From Geomicrobium sediminis (lineage in GTDB: Bacteria; Bacillota; Bacilli; Bacillales; Marinococcaceae): a DNA stretch of 64,000 nt. Below are positions 18,283 to 25,895 of the stretch, in pieces. The stretch covers positions 124,001-188,000 of the forward strand of contig NZ_JAFBEC010000007.1 of NCBI RefSeq assembly GCF_016908595.1, given 5' to 3'. The notes beneath the pieces are model-generated. The model was not told the DNA's origin. It searched no databases and saw nothing but the letters and a program-made list of their open reading frames with translations. Numbering within the stretch: the first letter of the stretch is position 1; every line of letters begins with the position of its first letter. The translations under genes were made by a program, and so were the position numbers.

Positions 18283-18689
18283 TACTCTACGTTTCCTTGG
18301 CGTACTTCTTTTGAAAGGAGCTTCCCTTTTTGTAAGCCGTACACGAGAATTTCTGCGGTGCCCATGTTCGTTGCAACCGGTACGTGATGAACGTCGCATA
18401 ATCGGATAAGCGCTGTAATGTCTGGTTCATGTGGTTGTGCGGTGAGTGGATCACGAAAAAACAACACAAGGTCCAATTGATCGGTTGCAACGAGTGCACC
18501 GAGTTGTTGGTCGCCACCGAGTGGGCCGGACTGGACACATTGGATTGAAAGACCAGTCGCCTCAATAATGCGGCGACCTGTCGTCCCTGTTGCGTACAAC
18601 GTGTGGCCATCAAAAACGTCTCGATAAGCGACTGCAAAGTTTACTAGGTCATCTTTTTTCTTGTCGTGAGCAATCAGTGCGATGTTCAT
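18282..18689 (-). CDS. mgsA: Methylglyoxal synthase
   Basis: MgsA converts dihydroxyacetone phosphate to methylglyoxal and phosphate, a bypass relieving phosphorylated-sugar stress. The 135-residue single-domain protein begins [18 protein letters not shown] and has [12 protein letters not shown] with the catalytic Asp, plus [11 protein letters not shown]. It lies between dapB (12 bp upstream) and bshA (one-base overlap). The pairing with bshA is notable because bacillithiol is used to detoxify methylglyoxal in Bacillus (established for the pathway; coregulation is inferred). Confidence 0.95.
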   Translation of the reverse strand: MNIALIAHDKKKDDLVNFAVAYRDVFDGHTLYATGTTGRRIIEATGLSIQCVQSGPLGGDQQLGALVATDQLDLVLFFRDPLTAQPHEPDITALIRLCDVHHVPVATNMGTAEILVYGLQKGKLLSKEVRQGNVE

Positions 18690-18701
18690 CCTATAACCCC
18701 T

Positions 18702-19484
18702 CTAGTCGATGATATTTTCTAAACCGTAAATTAACGTAGATGACTTCATGACTGTCTCTACAGCTAACTTCACTCCAGGCATAAAAGAATCACGGTTCAT
18801 GGAATCGTGACGAATCGTTAATGTCTCTCCATGCCCACCGAAAATCACTTCTTGGTGGGCAACTGAACCTGGTAGGCGAACGCTATGAATGCGCATGCCT
18901 GCAACATCGCCACCCCGAGCTCCTGGCAACGTTTCCGTTTCATTTGGGTGTCCTTGTACTTTCTCATTACGCACATCTGAAATCAGTGTCGCCGTTTTTA
19001 GTGCAGTCCCGGACGGTGCATCAAGCTTATTGTCATGGTGGCGTTCAATAATCTCTACGTCACTGTAGAACTTCGCAGCAATTTGCGAGAACTTCATCAT
19101 CAGTACAGCACCTAATGCGAAATTCGGAACGATCATAGCACCTAATTGTTTATCTTCTGTAAGGTTTCGTAGCTGGTCAATCTCATCATCGGTAAAACCG
19201 GTTGTGCCGATGACTGGACGAATGCTATGTTCAATCGCTAGCTTCAAATGTTCTTTCGCTGTTTCCGGTGTTGTTAAGTCAATGAGAACGTCTGCTTGAT
19301 GCACAGAGAAACATTCCGTTGCATCAGTATAAACCGGAATTCCTTCTTGCAAGCCACTTTCTTCTGCTGATTTGCGATCAAGGTAAGCGATCGTTTCAAA
19401 CGCCTCAGTCGCTGCAATCATTCTTCGTGCAGCCATTCCCATTTGACCTCTTGGTCCTGCAAGAATCACTTTTACTGTTGCCAT
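18702..19484 (-). CDS. dapB: 4-hydroxy-tetrahydrodipicolinate reductase
   Basis: DapB acts in the lysine, diaminopimelate and dipicolinate branch, reducing the DapA product with NAD(P)H. The 260 residues show the Rossmann motif ILAGPRGQMGMAARR (about 8-22) and the substrate signature ERHHDNKLDAPSGTA (about 150-165). The start overlaps the ypjD stop by one base. In a spore former it supplies both cell-wall DAP and spore dipicolinate. Confidence 0.96.
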   Translation of the reverse strand: MATVKVILAGPRGQMGMAARRMIAATEAFETIAYLDRKSAEESGLQEGIPVYTDATECFSVHQADVLIDLTTPETAKEHLKLAIEHSIRPVIGTTGFTDDEIDQLRNLTEDKQLGAMIVPNFALGAVLMMKFSQIAAKFYSDVEIIERHHDNKLDAPSGTALKTATLISDVRNEKVQGHPNETETLPGARGGDVAGMRIHSVRLPGSVAHQEVIFGGHGETLTIRHDSMNRDSFMPGVKLAVETVMKSSTLIYGLENIID

Positions 19485-19828
19485 TATTCATTCCCACTTT
19501 CATCAATTCTCGTCCAGCGATCACGATCTCGTGTTGCAAATTTATTCATGACGGTATCAAAACTCTCGGTTAAGTCAATGTCTAGAGAGTTTGCAAAGCA
19601 AATAAGGACAAAGAGTAAATCTCCTAGTTCTTCTTCTACTTTTTTGTCGTCTTCTTCCACTTTTTTAGGTTTTTCACCATAAGAATGATTCACTTCTCTC
19701 GCAAGCTCTCCTACTTCCTCTGTCATTCGAGCAAGCATGGCAAGTGGGGAAAAGTAACCTTCTTTAAATTGGCCGATGTATTGATCCACTTCTTGTTGCA
19801 TCGTTTGCATATCTTTTTTAGTCATCAT
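19484..19828 (-). CDS. ypjD: MazG-like nucleotide pyrophosphohydrolase YpjD
   Basis: A 114-residue all-alpha NTP-PPase of the MazG superfamily, probably a house-cleaning enzyme for non-canonical NTPs (family inference). Metal-binding acidic clusters are seen in RMTEEVGELAREVNHS (about residues 31-46) and VEEELGDLLFVLICFANS (about 65-82). AAGGAG precedes the two adjacent ATG codons at 19828/19825. It is the first gene of a unit running through dapB, mgsA, bshA, cca and birA and is divergent from ypjC. Confidence 0.92.
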   Translation of the reverse strand: MMTKKDMQTMQQEVDQYIGQFKEGYFSPLAMLARMTEEVGELAREVNHSYGEKPKKVEEDDKKVEEELGDLLFVLICFANSLDIDLTESFDTVMNKFATRDRDRWTRIDESGNE

Positions 19829-19856
19829 TACGTCAACTCCTTTGCCTCAATACTTG

Positions 19857-19892
19857 ATGGTATTTGATACCATGTCTAATTTCAACTATAAT
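19857..19892. promoter_or_regulatory. Divergent ypjC / ypjD-dapB promoters with an overlapping palindrome
   Basis: Plus strand: TTGATA (19864-19869), 17 nt, TATAAT (19887-19892) in front of ypjC. Minus strand: TTGAAA (880-885), 17 nt, TACCAT (857-862) in front of ypjD. A perfect 7-3-7 inverted repeat, ATGGTAT-ttg-ATACCAT (19857-19873), covers the ypjC -35 and the ypjD -10, as an operator would. Confidence 0.6.
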
Positions 19893-19932
19893 GTGGAAGT
19901 TATCATTATCTAGATCAAAAGGAGGAGTGGGC

Positions 19933-20805
19933 GTGTCTTATTGGTTAATGCATGCGAAACGCATTTTCTTTATTCTTCTCGGATGTGCGCTCGTTTCCTT
20001 CGGACTTGTCTATTTTAACATGGAAAACAGCTTAGCTGATGGCGGTTTTACAGGGATTACGCTAATTCTCTATTTTGTTTGGTCAATTGACCCTGCCATT
20101 TCAAACATCGTTTTGAATATCCCTATGTTTATTTTAGGCTACCGCATACTCGGGCGTACCTTGTTCGTCTACACAATTATTGGAACTCTTGGTATTTCAT
20201 TATTTCTATGGATTTTTCAAGAATTCCCTGTTATTTACTTACCACTACAAGATGACTTAGCACTCGCAGCGCTTTTCTCGGGTGTGTTTATCGGTACTGG
20301 ACTTGGCATCGTGTTTCGGGTCGGCGGAACGACTGGTGGTGCCGATATTATTGCCAAACTCGGATTTAAATACTTTGGCTTAAGTATGGGACGTACACTG
20401 TTTATGGTCGACGCGATCGTAATCGCCAGTTCACTCGTTTACTTAGACTATCGTCAAGCGATGTACACACTCGTTGCCGTGTTTGTTGCTGCAAGAGTGA
20501 TTGATTTCATTCAACAAGGTGCCTATTCAGGTAAAGCAGCCTTTATTATTTCTGAGAACACAGGCGCAATTGCTGATGCCATTCTTATGGAAATGGACCG
20601 AGGGGCAACAATTTTAACTGGACGTGGTTCATTTACAGGTAAAGAAAAAGAAGTGCTTTACTGTGTTATTGCACGAAATGAAACGGTTCGTTTAAAAAAT
20701 CTCGTTGAAAAAACAGACCCCCACGCATTTATTACAATATCTAACGTGCAAGATGTGATGGGTGAAGGATTTACACTTGATGACAAAAAGCAGCCATTGC
20801 CTTAA
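19933..20805 (+). CDS. ypjC: YitT-family membrane protein YpjC
   Basis: The 290-residue protein has five to six hydrophobic segments in its N-terminal two-thirds (YitT/DUF161 domain; first segment about residues 9-28) and a soluble C-terminal DUF2179 domain (about 205-285, including MDRGATILTGRGSFTGKEKEVLYCV). Family function is not established; transport has been suggested. I chose GTG 19933 because AAAGGAGG lies 7 nt upstream; the frame opens further up without a ribosome site. It is one of only two plus-strand genes here and faces yugP across a shared terminator. Confidence 0.9.
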   Translation: MSYWLMHAKRIFFILLGCALVSFGLVYFNMENSLADGGFTGITLILYFVWSIDPAISNIVLNIPMFILGYRILGRTLFVYTIIGTLGISLFLWIFQEFPVIYLPLQDDLALAALFSGVFIGTGLGIVFRVGGTTGGADIIAKLGFKYFGLSMGRTLFMVDAIVIASSLVYLDYRQAMYTLVAVFVAARVIDFIQQGAYSGKAAFIISENTGAIADAILMEMDRGATILTGRGSFTGKEKEVLYCVIARNETVRLKNLVEKTDPHAFITISNVQDVMGEGFTLDDKKQPLP

Positions 20806-20810
20806 AAGAA

Positions 20811-20840
20811 GAGCCCAATCTATTGAGATTGGGCTCTTTC
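20811..20840. terminator. Bidirectional terminator between ypjC and yugP
   Basis: An 11-bp perfect stem, GAGCCCAATCT (20811-20821) with its complement at 20826-20836, has an ATTG loop. T-rich sequence follows on both strands, fitting convergent genes. Confidence 0.85.
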
Positions 20841-20843
20841 TAC

Positions 20844-21530
20844 TTAATCATTGTTTGCCATCACATACATTAGAATGAAACGAACGAGTTCTAAGACCGC
20901 AACGAGTGCACCTGCAACGTACGTTAATGCTGCGGCATTTAAAACTTTCTTCGAGCTTTTCTCCTCATCATTTCGGATGATTCCACTAGCAACCATCTGT
21001 CCCATTGCCCGGTTCGATGCATCGAACTCTACTGGCAAAGTGACTAGTTGGAAGACAACTGCTGCCGCCATGAAAATAATCCCGGCTAAGAGCAATTGAG
21101 ACATCCCTAGAAGCATACCTGCAATGATGAAAATAAACGAGAAATTCGAGCCAAAACTTGCAAACGGTACGAGTCTAGAACGAAGACGCATAAAACTGTA
21201 GTCTTGTGCATCTTGAATAACGTGTCCCACTTCGTGTGCCGCTACGGCATTTCCAGCAATCGATGTACCGTAATAGTTGTCTTCAGATAAACGAACCGCT
21301 TTCTTTGACGGGTCGTAATGGTCGGTTAACTTGCCTTTAACAGGCTCTACAGTGACATCATAGATCCCGTTATCTTGCATAATTTTCTGTGCGACTTGAG
21401 CACCTGTCATGCCCGAGCTGCTCTGTTTTTGAGAGAATTTATTAAACGTTGATTTCACTCGCATTTGCGCATAGATTGGAATGATTAAAATCAAACCAAA
21501 ATAAATTAAAAATGCCATAGGACTGAACAT
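20844..21530 (-). CDS. yugP: Zinc metallopeptidase of the YugP family (membrane protease)
   Basis: A 228-residue integral membrane protein of the Zn_peptidase_2 group. It has a hydrophobic N-terminal segment (about 5-20), the zinc site HEVGH in AVAAHEVGHVIQDA (about residues 83-96), and three further hydrophobic segments (about 120-190 and the C terminus). Substrates are unknown. GGAGG precedes the ATG. It stands between ypjC and ypjB, which are next to each other in my recollection of B. subtilis, so it appears to be inserted here. Confidence 0.9.
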   Translation of the reverse strand: MFSPMAFLIYFGLILIIPIYAQMRVKSTFNKFSQKQSSSGMTGAQVAQKIMQDNGIYDVTVEPVKGKLTDHYDPSKKAVRLSEDNYYGTSIAGNAVAAHEVGHVIQDAQDYSFMRLRSRLVPFASFGSNFSFIFIIAGMLLGMSQLLLAGIIFMAAAVVFQLVTLPVEFDASNRAMGQMVASGIIRNDEEKSSKKVLNAAALTYVAGALVAVLELVRFILMYVMANND

Positions 21531-21593
21531 GTTTGCACCTCCACACTTCCTTATTAACTAGTTTACAAAACCTAGTCGTTGATCGTCAACAAA

Positions 21594-22382
21594 TCAGCCT
21601 CGTTCACGATCTTTTTGGCCTTTGTACTTTCTTACGCCAACATACGTAAGAGATGCAACGATTGCTGAACCGACCATAATAATAACACTAATTAATGAAG
21701 GGTCATTTTCTTTTTCTTCCATGTTGTACAATCGTGTAATTTCAAAGACGAGCGCCTTGAAAAAAGGCTCCGCTTCATCCCCTTCCACGAGGCGGTGTCT
21801 GTGGTCAGTCATAAACTGTAACAATGATCGCAATTCTTCTTGTTCTGAAGGCGTTTTCCTTAGCATCATGGCAGCTTGGACTTTATGAAATTCTAACGTC
21901 CATTCATTCCACAAACGTTGAAACAATACCGAATCATCGCGCTCTACCGCTTTTCGCACGTCTTCAAGTTGTCCGAGCAGATCATCTCGTGTTTCTAACC
22001 ACTTCGGCTCTCCTGGGTGAATGACGGCATCGATTAAGTAAAAGAACCGATGTGCTTCGCGTACCCGTTCTTCATGAGGCAAGCTTGTACTCGTCAATGC
22101 TTGGTCCATTCTCTCATAGCTTGTCACTAGAATGCTCAGATCATGTATGTCTAAAGAGACCGCACTATAGTCTGCATCCGTTATCGGCTTTGACATTTCC
22201 TTTAAGGTCTTTCGAGCTTGCTCATACTGCTTTTCAGTAACGTCTCGCAAGACGTCTTCGGCTTGGACGTGTAGATGCACCCACTCCTCACGATCATTTT
22301 CTGCCGCAATGGTCGCATCTGTTGTCATCGCAAAGCTTAGTAAGAACAACGCACCAAATAGAAACATTATCCTTCTATGCAC
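21594..22382 (-). CDS. ypjB: Sporulation protein YpjB
   Basis: A 262-residue protein of the Spore_YpjB family, whose mutants are reported to have a sporulation phenotype. It has an N-terminal signal peptide or anchor (about residues 4-25, ending at TIAAEN), a helical extracytoplasmic body and a C-terminal transmembrane segment (about 228-248) with a basic tail (KYKGQKDRERG). The GTG start at 22382 is preceded by a GAGGGGG run. It lies 66 bp from ypjA. Confidence 0.85.
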   Translation of the reverse strand: MHRRIMFLFGALFLLSFAMTTDATIAAENDREEWVHLHVQAEDVLRDVTEKQYEQARKTLKEMSKPITDADYSAVSLDIHDLSILVTSYERMDQALTSTSLPHEERVREAHRFFYLIDAVIHPGEPKWLETRDDLLGQLEDVRKAVERDDSVLFQRLWNEWTLEFHKVQAAMMLRKTPSEQEELRSLLQFMTDHRHRLVEGDEAEPFFKALVFEITRLYNMEEKENDPSLISVIIMVGSAIVASLTYVGVRKYKGQKDRERG

Positions 22383-22448
22383 TGCAAAGCCCCCTCTCTT
22401 GTCCCATTACAAAATCCTATGTAGAAAAGGACAAGAGTAGACCTGCAT

Positions 22449-23054
22449 TCATGATCGAGGCAACTTCAAATGATAACGATCACTGCGAATATTAAACCAG
22501 TAGACGATAAATACACCGAGTAAACCTAACCAAAATGTGAAATACCCAATCACATCGATGTGTGGCATAAGTACACTATGGACGCCAGGGTGCATACCAA
22601 ACACGTAATCAATAATATCGTTGTGTACCGTCCATACAGCAGCTACAATTAAATGCCACGGTTTAATCCGATAATACGGTAAAAACAACAGAGCTTGTAT
22701 CGCCATTCCCGCGTGTGATGCGATGAGCATGTAATTCTGCCACGTAAGTGTTGCGCCCATCGCACCTGCACCCACATTCATAAACACAGCCCAAATTCCG
22801 TATTTAAAAAGTGTAACAGCCGCAAGCGCCTCTAATAAGCCTGAGTTTTTACGCAGCAATAACGCCGCTAAAACTGCTGTAAAAAACAGACTAGCAGTCG
22901 GGCTATCTGGTACAAACGGTATGAAGATCGTTGGTGTGACGAGCAATTGACTTTCATACCAAACAAAGCCATATAACGTTCCGAGCGCATTAATAATAAA
23001 CAACGCCCATAATCCGAACGGGTGACCTACGACATGAATTAATGTGCGAATCAT
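22449..23054 (-). CDS. ypjA: YpjA-like DUF1405 membrane protein
   Basis: A 201-residue polytopic membrane protein with about six hydrophobic segments and no recognisable catalytic motif. It contains conserved-looking LPYYRIKPWHL and the GMHPGVHSVL stretch. Family function is unknown. The order ypjA next to qcrC is the same as I remember for B. subtilis, but a hairpin terminator separates it from the qcr genes. Confidence 0.82.
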   Translation of the reverse strand: MIRTLIHVVGHPFGLWALFIINALGTLYGFVWYESQLLVTPTIFIPFVPDSPTASLFFTAVLAALLLRKNSGLLEALAAVTLFKYGIWAVFMNVGAGAMGATLTWQNYMLIASHAGMAIQALLFLPYYRIKPWHLIVAAVWTVHNDIIDYVFGMHPGVHSVLMPHIDVIGYFTFWLGLLGVFIVYWFNIRSDRYHLKLPRS

Positions 23055-23084
23055 ATTTACGGCCTCACTTTACTAACATAATGC

Positions 23085-23116
23085 AGAAAGAGCTGACATA
23101 CATGTCAGCTCTTTCT
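23085..23116 (-). terminator. Terminator of the qcr operon
   Basis: A 15-bp perfect inverted repeat around AGAAAGAGCTGACAT with loop ATACAT lies 13 bp after the qcrC stop. The T tract is weak, so some read-through into ypjA is possible. Confidence 0.75.
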
Positions 23117-23128
23117 TAGTAGATCGGC

Positions 23129-23995
23129 TTAAGCGTCTGCTTCTTCGTCTTCTTCAGCATCCTCGCCGTTTTCTTCTTCTGCACCTTCTTCAGATTCTTC
23201 ATCATCTGTTTCAGTGCCTTCTTCTGAACTTCCTTGTTCAAGTACGTACTCTGCAAGAATCAATAATTCTTCTTCAGAACCGTCTTCAAGGTCGTAAATC
23301 GGTGGCATTTCACCAATACCTTCAACTGCAATTTGTGCAATACCTTCAGCATCGTAGCCGAGGTCATAAAGGTCTGGTCCCATGGCTGTACCTTCCATGT
23401 TATCACCGTGACACGAAATACAGGATTCTTCTACGTACATATCATACCCTTGATGACTCATATCGATCTCTCGTACGTCGTCATCGATTGATGCAGCGCC
23501 ACCCCATTCGTGTTGGTCGCCTGCTTCCCAAGTTAAGTATGCTACAGACATGAAACCAAGGAGCATCATCCCTGTTGCAATTGGACGCTTAGAAAGACGT
23601 CGCTCTGGTCCTTTATCAAGCCAAGGTGCTAATAGTAACGCACCAAACGCAAGACCAGGAATGACAACAGTTCCGAGGATCGTTAAGTTACCAGCTGCTG
23701 CAGGATACTTTAAGAGTTGGTATAGAAATAAGAAGAACCAGTCCGGAACAGGAATATAACCAGTCGCATTCGGATCGGCAGGCTGCTCAAGCGGAGCCGG
23801 GTGGGCAACCGTTAAGCAGAGAAAGCCGATAAGGAATACAGCACCGACGAGCCATTCTTTCAATAAGTAGTTCGGAAAGAATGCCTCAGTTTTGCCGGGG
23901 TACTCCGAATAATCTTTAGGCGTATTATTCATCCGATGTTCGCGAGCAGGAATTCTCGAGTCTCCGACAAACTTCATACCTTTACCGCGTTTCAT
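23129..23995 (-). CDS. qcrC: Menaquinol:cytochrome c reductase, cytochrome b/c subunit
   Basis: QcrC is the subunit IV plus cytochrome c fusion of the Bacillus bc complex, which oxidises menaquinol. The 288-residue protein begins MKRGKGMKFVGDSRIPA, has three hydrophobic segments (about 50-70, 105-125, 142-160) and a C-terminal cytochrome c domain with the haem site CISCH (about 194-198) and a later Met (GEMPPIYD). The last ~37 residues are an acidic Glu/Asp/Gly tail without Lys or Arg, absent from the B. subtilis protein as I recall it. AGGAGGGG precedes the ATG. Confidence 0.96.
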   Translation of the reverse strand: MKRGKGMKFVGDSRIPAREHRMNNTPKDYSEYPGKTEAFFPNYLLKEWLVGAVFLIGFLCLTVAHPAPLEQPADPNATGYIPVPDWFFLFLYQLLKYPAAAGNLTILGTVVIPGLAFGALLLAPWLDKGPERRLSKRPIATGMMLLGFMSVAYLTWEAGDQHEWGGAASIDDDVREIDMSHQGYDMYVEESCISCHGDNMEGTAMGPDLYDLGYDAEGIAQIAVEGIGEMPPIYDLEDGSEEELLILAEYVLEQGSSEEGTETDDEESEEGAEEENGEDAEEDEEADA

Positions 23996-24041
23996 CTGTT
24001 CCCCTCCTTTGATGTTAATTGAGGGGCAATCTCACTAATTC

Positions 24042-24713
24042 CTATAGTGGACCGGAGATGCCCTGTCTACGAATCATAATAAAGTGAACAGCTATTAATC
24101 CAAGTAAAGCCCCTGGCAAGAAGAATACGTGAATCGCAAAGAATCGTGTTAACGTTTGCGCACCGATTACTTCTCCACCGGCAATTAATGTTTCTAGCGT
24201 ATCCCCGACAACGGGAACGCTGGCGACAATTTCTAGCGTTACTTGAGTTGCGAAATAAGCTTTCATATCCCAAGGCAGTAAGTACCCTGTTAAACCTAAT
24301 GCTAAAATCACGAAAAAGATAAGTACACCGACAACCCAGTTAATTTCTCTAGGTTTCTTGTATGAGCCGGTAAAGAAAACACGTAAAGTATGCAGGAACA
24401 TCATGACAATAACGACGCTGGCACCCCAGTGGTGCATCCCGCGAACGATCATACCAAATGCTACTTCACTCTGTAAGTATTCTACCGACGCGTGTGCATT
24501 AACAATGTCCGGAACGTAATACATTGTAAGGAACATTCCGGAAAGAATTTGAATAACGACAGTAAAAAACGTCAAGCCACCAAAGCAGTAGACAAACGCC
24601 GAGAAATGATGTCCCGGGTTTACATGCTCAGGCACTTCATGATCGGCGATGTCACGCCAAATTGGCGTAATATCGATACGGTCGTCGATCCAATCGTAGA
24701 TACGTTGTAACAT
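24042..24713 (-). CDS. qcrB: Menaquinol:cytochrome c reductase, cytochrome b6 subunit
   Basis: The membrane subunit that carries two b haems and one covalently bound c-type haem. The 223 residues and four transmembrane helices match the family. Cys43 in FVYCFGGLTF is at the position used for covalent haem in B. subtilis. His pairs are seen in MHHWGAS and TLTRFFAIHVFFLPG. It lies 14 bp after qcrA and 46 bp before qcrC. Confidence 0.97.
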   Translation of the reverse strand: MLQRIYDWIDDRIDITPIWRDIADHEVPEHVNPGHHFSAFVYCFGGLTFFTVVIQILSGMFLTMYYVPDIVNAHASVEYLQSEVAFGMIVRGMHHWGASVVIVMMFLHTLRVFFTGSYKKPREINWVVGVLIFFVILALGLTGYLLPWDMKAYFATQVTLEIVASVPVVGDTLETLIAGGEVIGAQTLTRFFAIHVFFLPGALLGLIAVHFIMIRRQGISGPL

Positions 24714-24727
24714 CCTTCGTGCCCCTC

Positions 24728-25228
24728 CTACTGTTGTGGTTGTGGCCGCCCAACATAAATTACGCCATCACGAATTTCGGTATCATAACGATGCAGCGGC
24801 TCTGTTGGCGGCGTGCCTGGCACATTCGTTCCGTCGATCTCAAACCGTCCGAAGTGGCACGGGCAGAAAAATTGATCTGGATTGTTCTCATCGCCACCAA
24901 AGTTAACTGTACAACCAAGGTGTGTACAAGTTGGAGACAACGCAACAACTTCATCGCCGCTCAAATATGCCCAAACCGTGTCTTCCATTGTTTGTGTAAC
25001 CCAGCCATCTTCAACTTCATACGTTAAAGAAAAGGCTTGTGGCTCTTCTGTTAGATCGGAAAGCGCTGTTAACTCATTCATGTCACCGGCAGCATCGGCT
25101 TGCAGAATTGGATCTACCGCAAAACGAACCATAGGCATTACCATTGCAGCACCCATGAAACCGCCTACACCCATGAGCGTATACGTTAGAAATTGACGTC
25201 TTGATACGTTGTGATTTTTCTCACTCAC
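24728..25228 (-). CDS. qcrA: Menaquinol:cytochrome c reductase, Rieske iron-sulfur subunit
   Basis: The 166-residue Rieske protein has the twin-arginine motif SRRQFLTY near the N terminus and one hydrophobic helix (about 17-33), consistent with Tat-dependent membrane insertion. The [2Fe-2S] ligands are CTHLGC and CPCHFGRFE. First gene of the qcr operon; the start has a long G run upstream and the leader is about 130 nt. Confidence 0.97.
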   Translation of the reverse strand: MSEKNHNVSRRQFLTYTLMGVGGFMGAAMVMPMVRFAVDPILQADAAGDMNELTALSDLTEEPQAFSLTYEVEDGWVTQTMEDTVWAYLSGDEVVALSPTCTHLGCTVNFGGDENNPDQFFCPCHFGRFEIDGTNVPGTPPTEPLHRYDTEIRDGVIYVGRPQPQQ

Positions 25229-25247
25229 TTAAGTTCCCCCCCTACGT

Positions 25248-25393
25248 TGCAAAATCAATGCAAATTTTGCACTGCGCAAGAGCTGATCAAGGGTAGTTGT
25301 GAAACCATTCACGCGTAAAACCATGACTCGCTCTCTTTCCATTTACAAGACTAAGACATATACATGATAGCGTAGGCGTTTTGGACATGTCAA
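25248..25393 (-). promoter_or_regulatory. qcr operon promoter and leader palindrome
   Basis: TTGACA (plus 25388-25393), 18 nt, TATCAT (364-369) forms a good housekeeping promoter on the minus strand. In the leader, TGCAAAAT (25248-25255) and ATTTTGCA (25264-25271) form a perfect 8-bp inverted repeat with 8 nt between, just above the qcrA ribosome site. It could be an operator or an mRNA hairpin. The rest of the 195-bp gap shows nothing else. Confidence 0.6.
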
Positions 25394-25423
25394 TCTTTTC
25401 ACAAAGCTATTTTGATAAATATA

Positions 25424-25894
25424 TTAAAGACTGTCCTCTTTACGCCATTCTGCCATCACATCTGGAAGTAATTGCTGCATTTGGTCACGAATTGTTTTAC
25501 TACGATAATTCGGGTCCAAGTGCTCAATTGGCAAATGCGGAATCCATAACAATAAGCCTGGAACTTGGTTTTCTAGTTGCTTTAATGCAGGGTCACTCGT
25601 CATCCAGATCACATGGTTTTTGCCATCTTTTTTGAAAGCATCCGCCCACACGCCTAAGCGTTCCCCAATCTCTGTTACTGATTCACTAGACAAATACATA
25701 AGTGGAGGCAGTTGCATGAGCCTTCCTCTAAATTGCTTTTCCATTTCCATTGTTACGAGAGAAATGTATTCTCCCATGGCAACCTTCTGTCTTAAGTCAT
25801 CGTCTAATGCTACAGGTAACAACGGCACGAGCATCGTATCAACATAGGCTTTTGACTGTTGATACGTATCGATATCACTCGTTTGAAAACGCAT
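25424..25894 (-). CDS. ypiF: YpiF-like DUF2487 protein
   Basis: A 156-residue cytosolic protein that starts MRFQTSDIDTYQQSKAYVDT and ends in a conserved-looking block around MTSDPALKQL. The family function is unknown. It starts one base after the ypiA stop. In B. subtilis as I recall, ypiB lies between these two; here it is absent. Confidence 0.85.
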   Translation of the reverse strand: MRFQTSDIDTYQQSKAYVDTMLVPLLPVALDDDLRQKVAMGEYISLVTMEMEKQFRGRLMQLPPLMYLSSESVTEIGERLGVWADAFKKDGKNHVIWMTSDPALKQLENQVPGLLLWIPHLPIEHLDPNYRSKTIRDQMQQLLPDVMAEWRKEDSL

Positions 25895-25895
25895 C

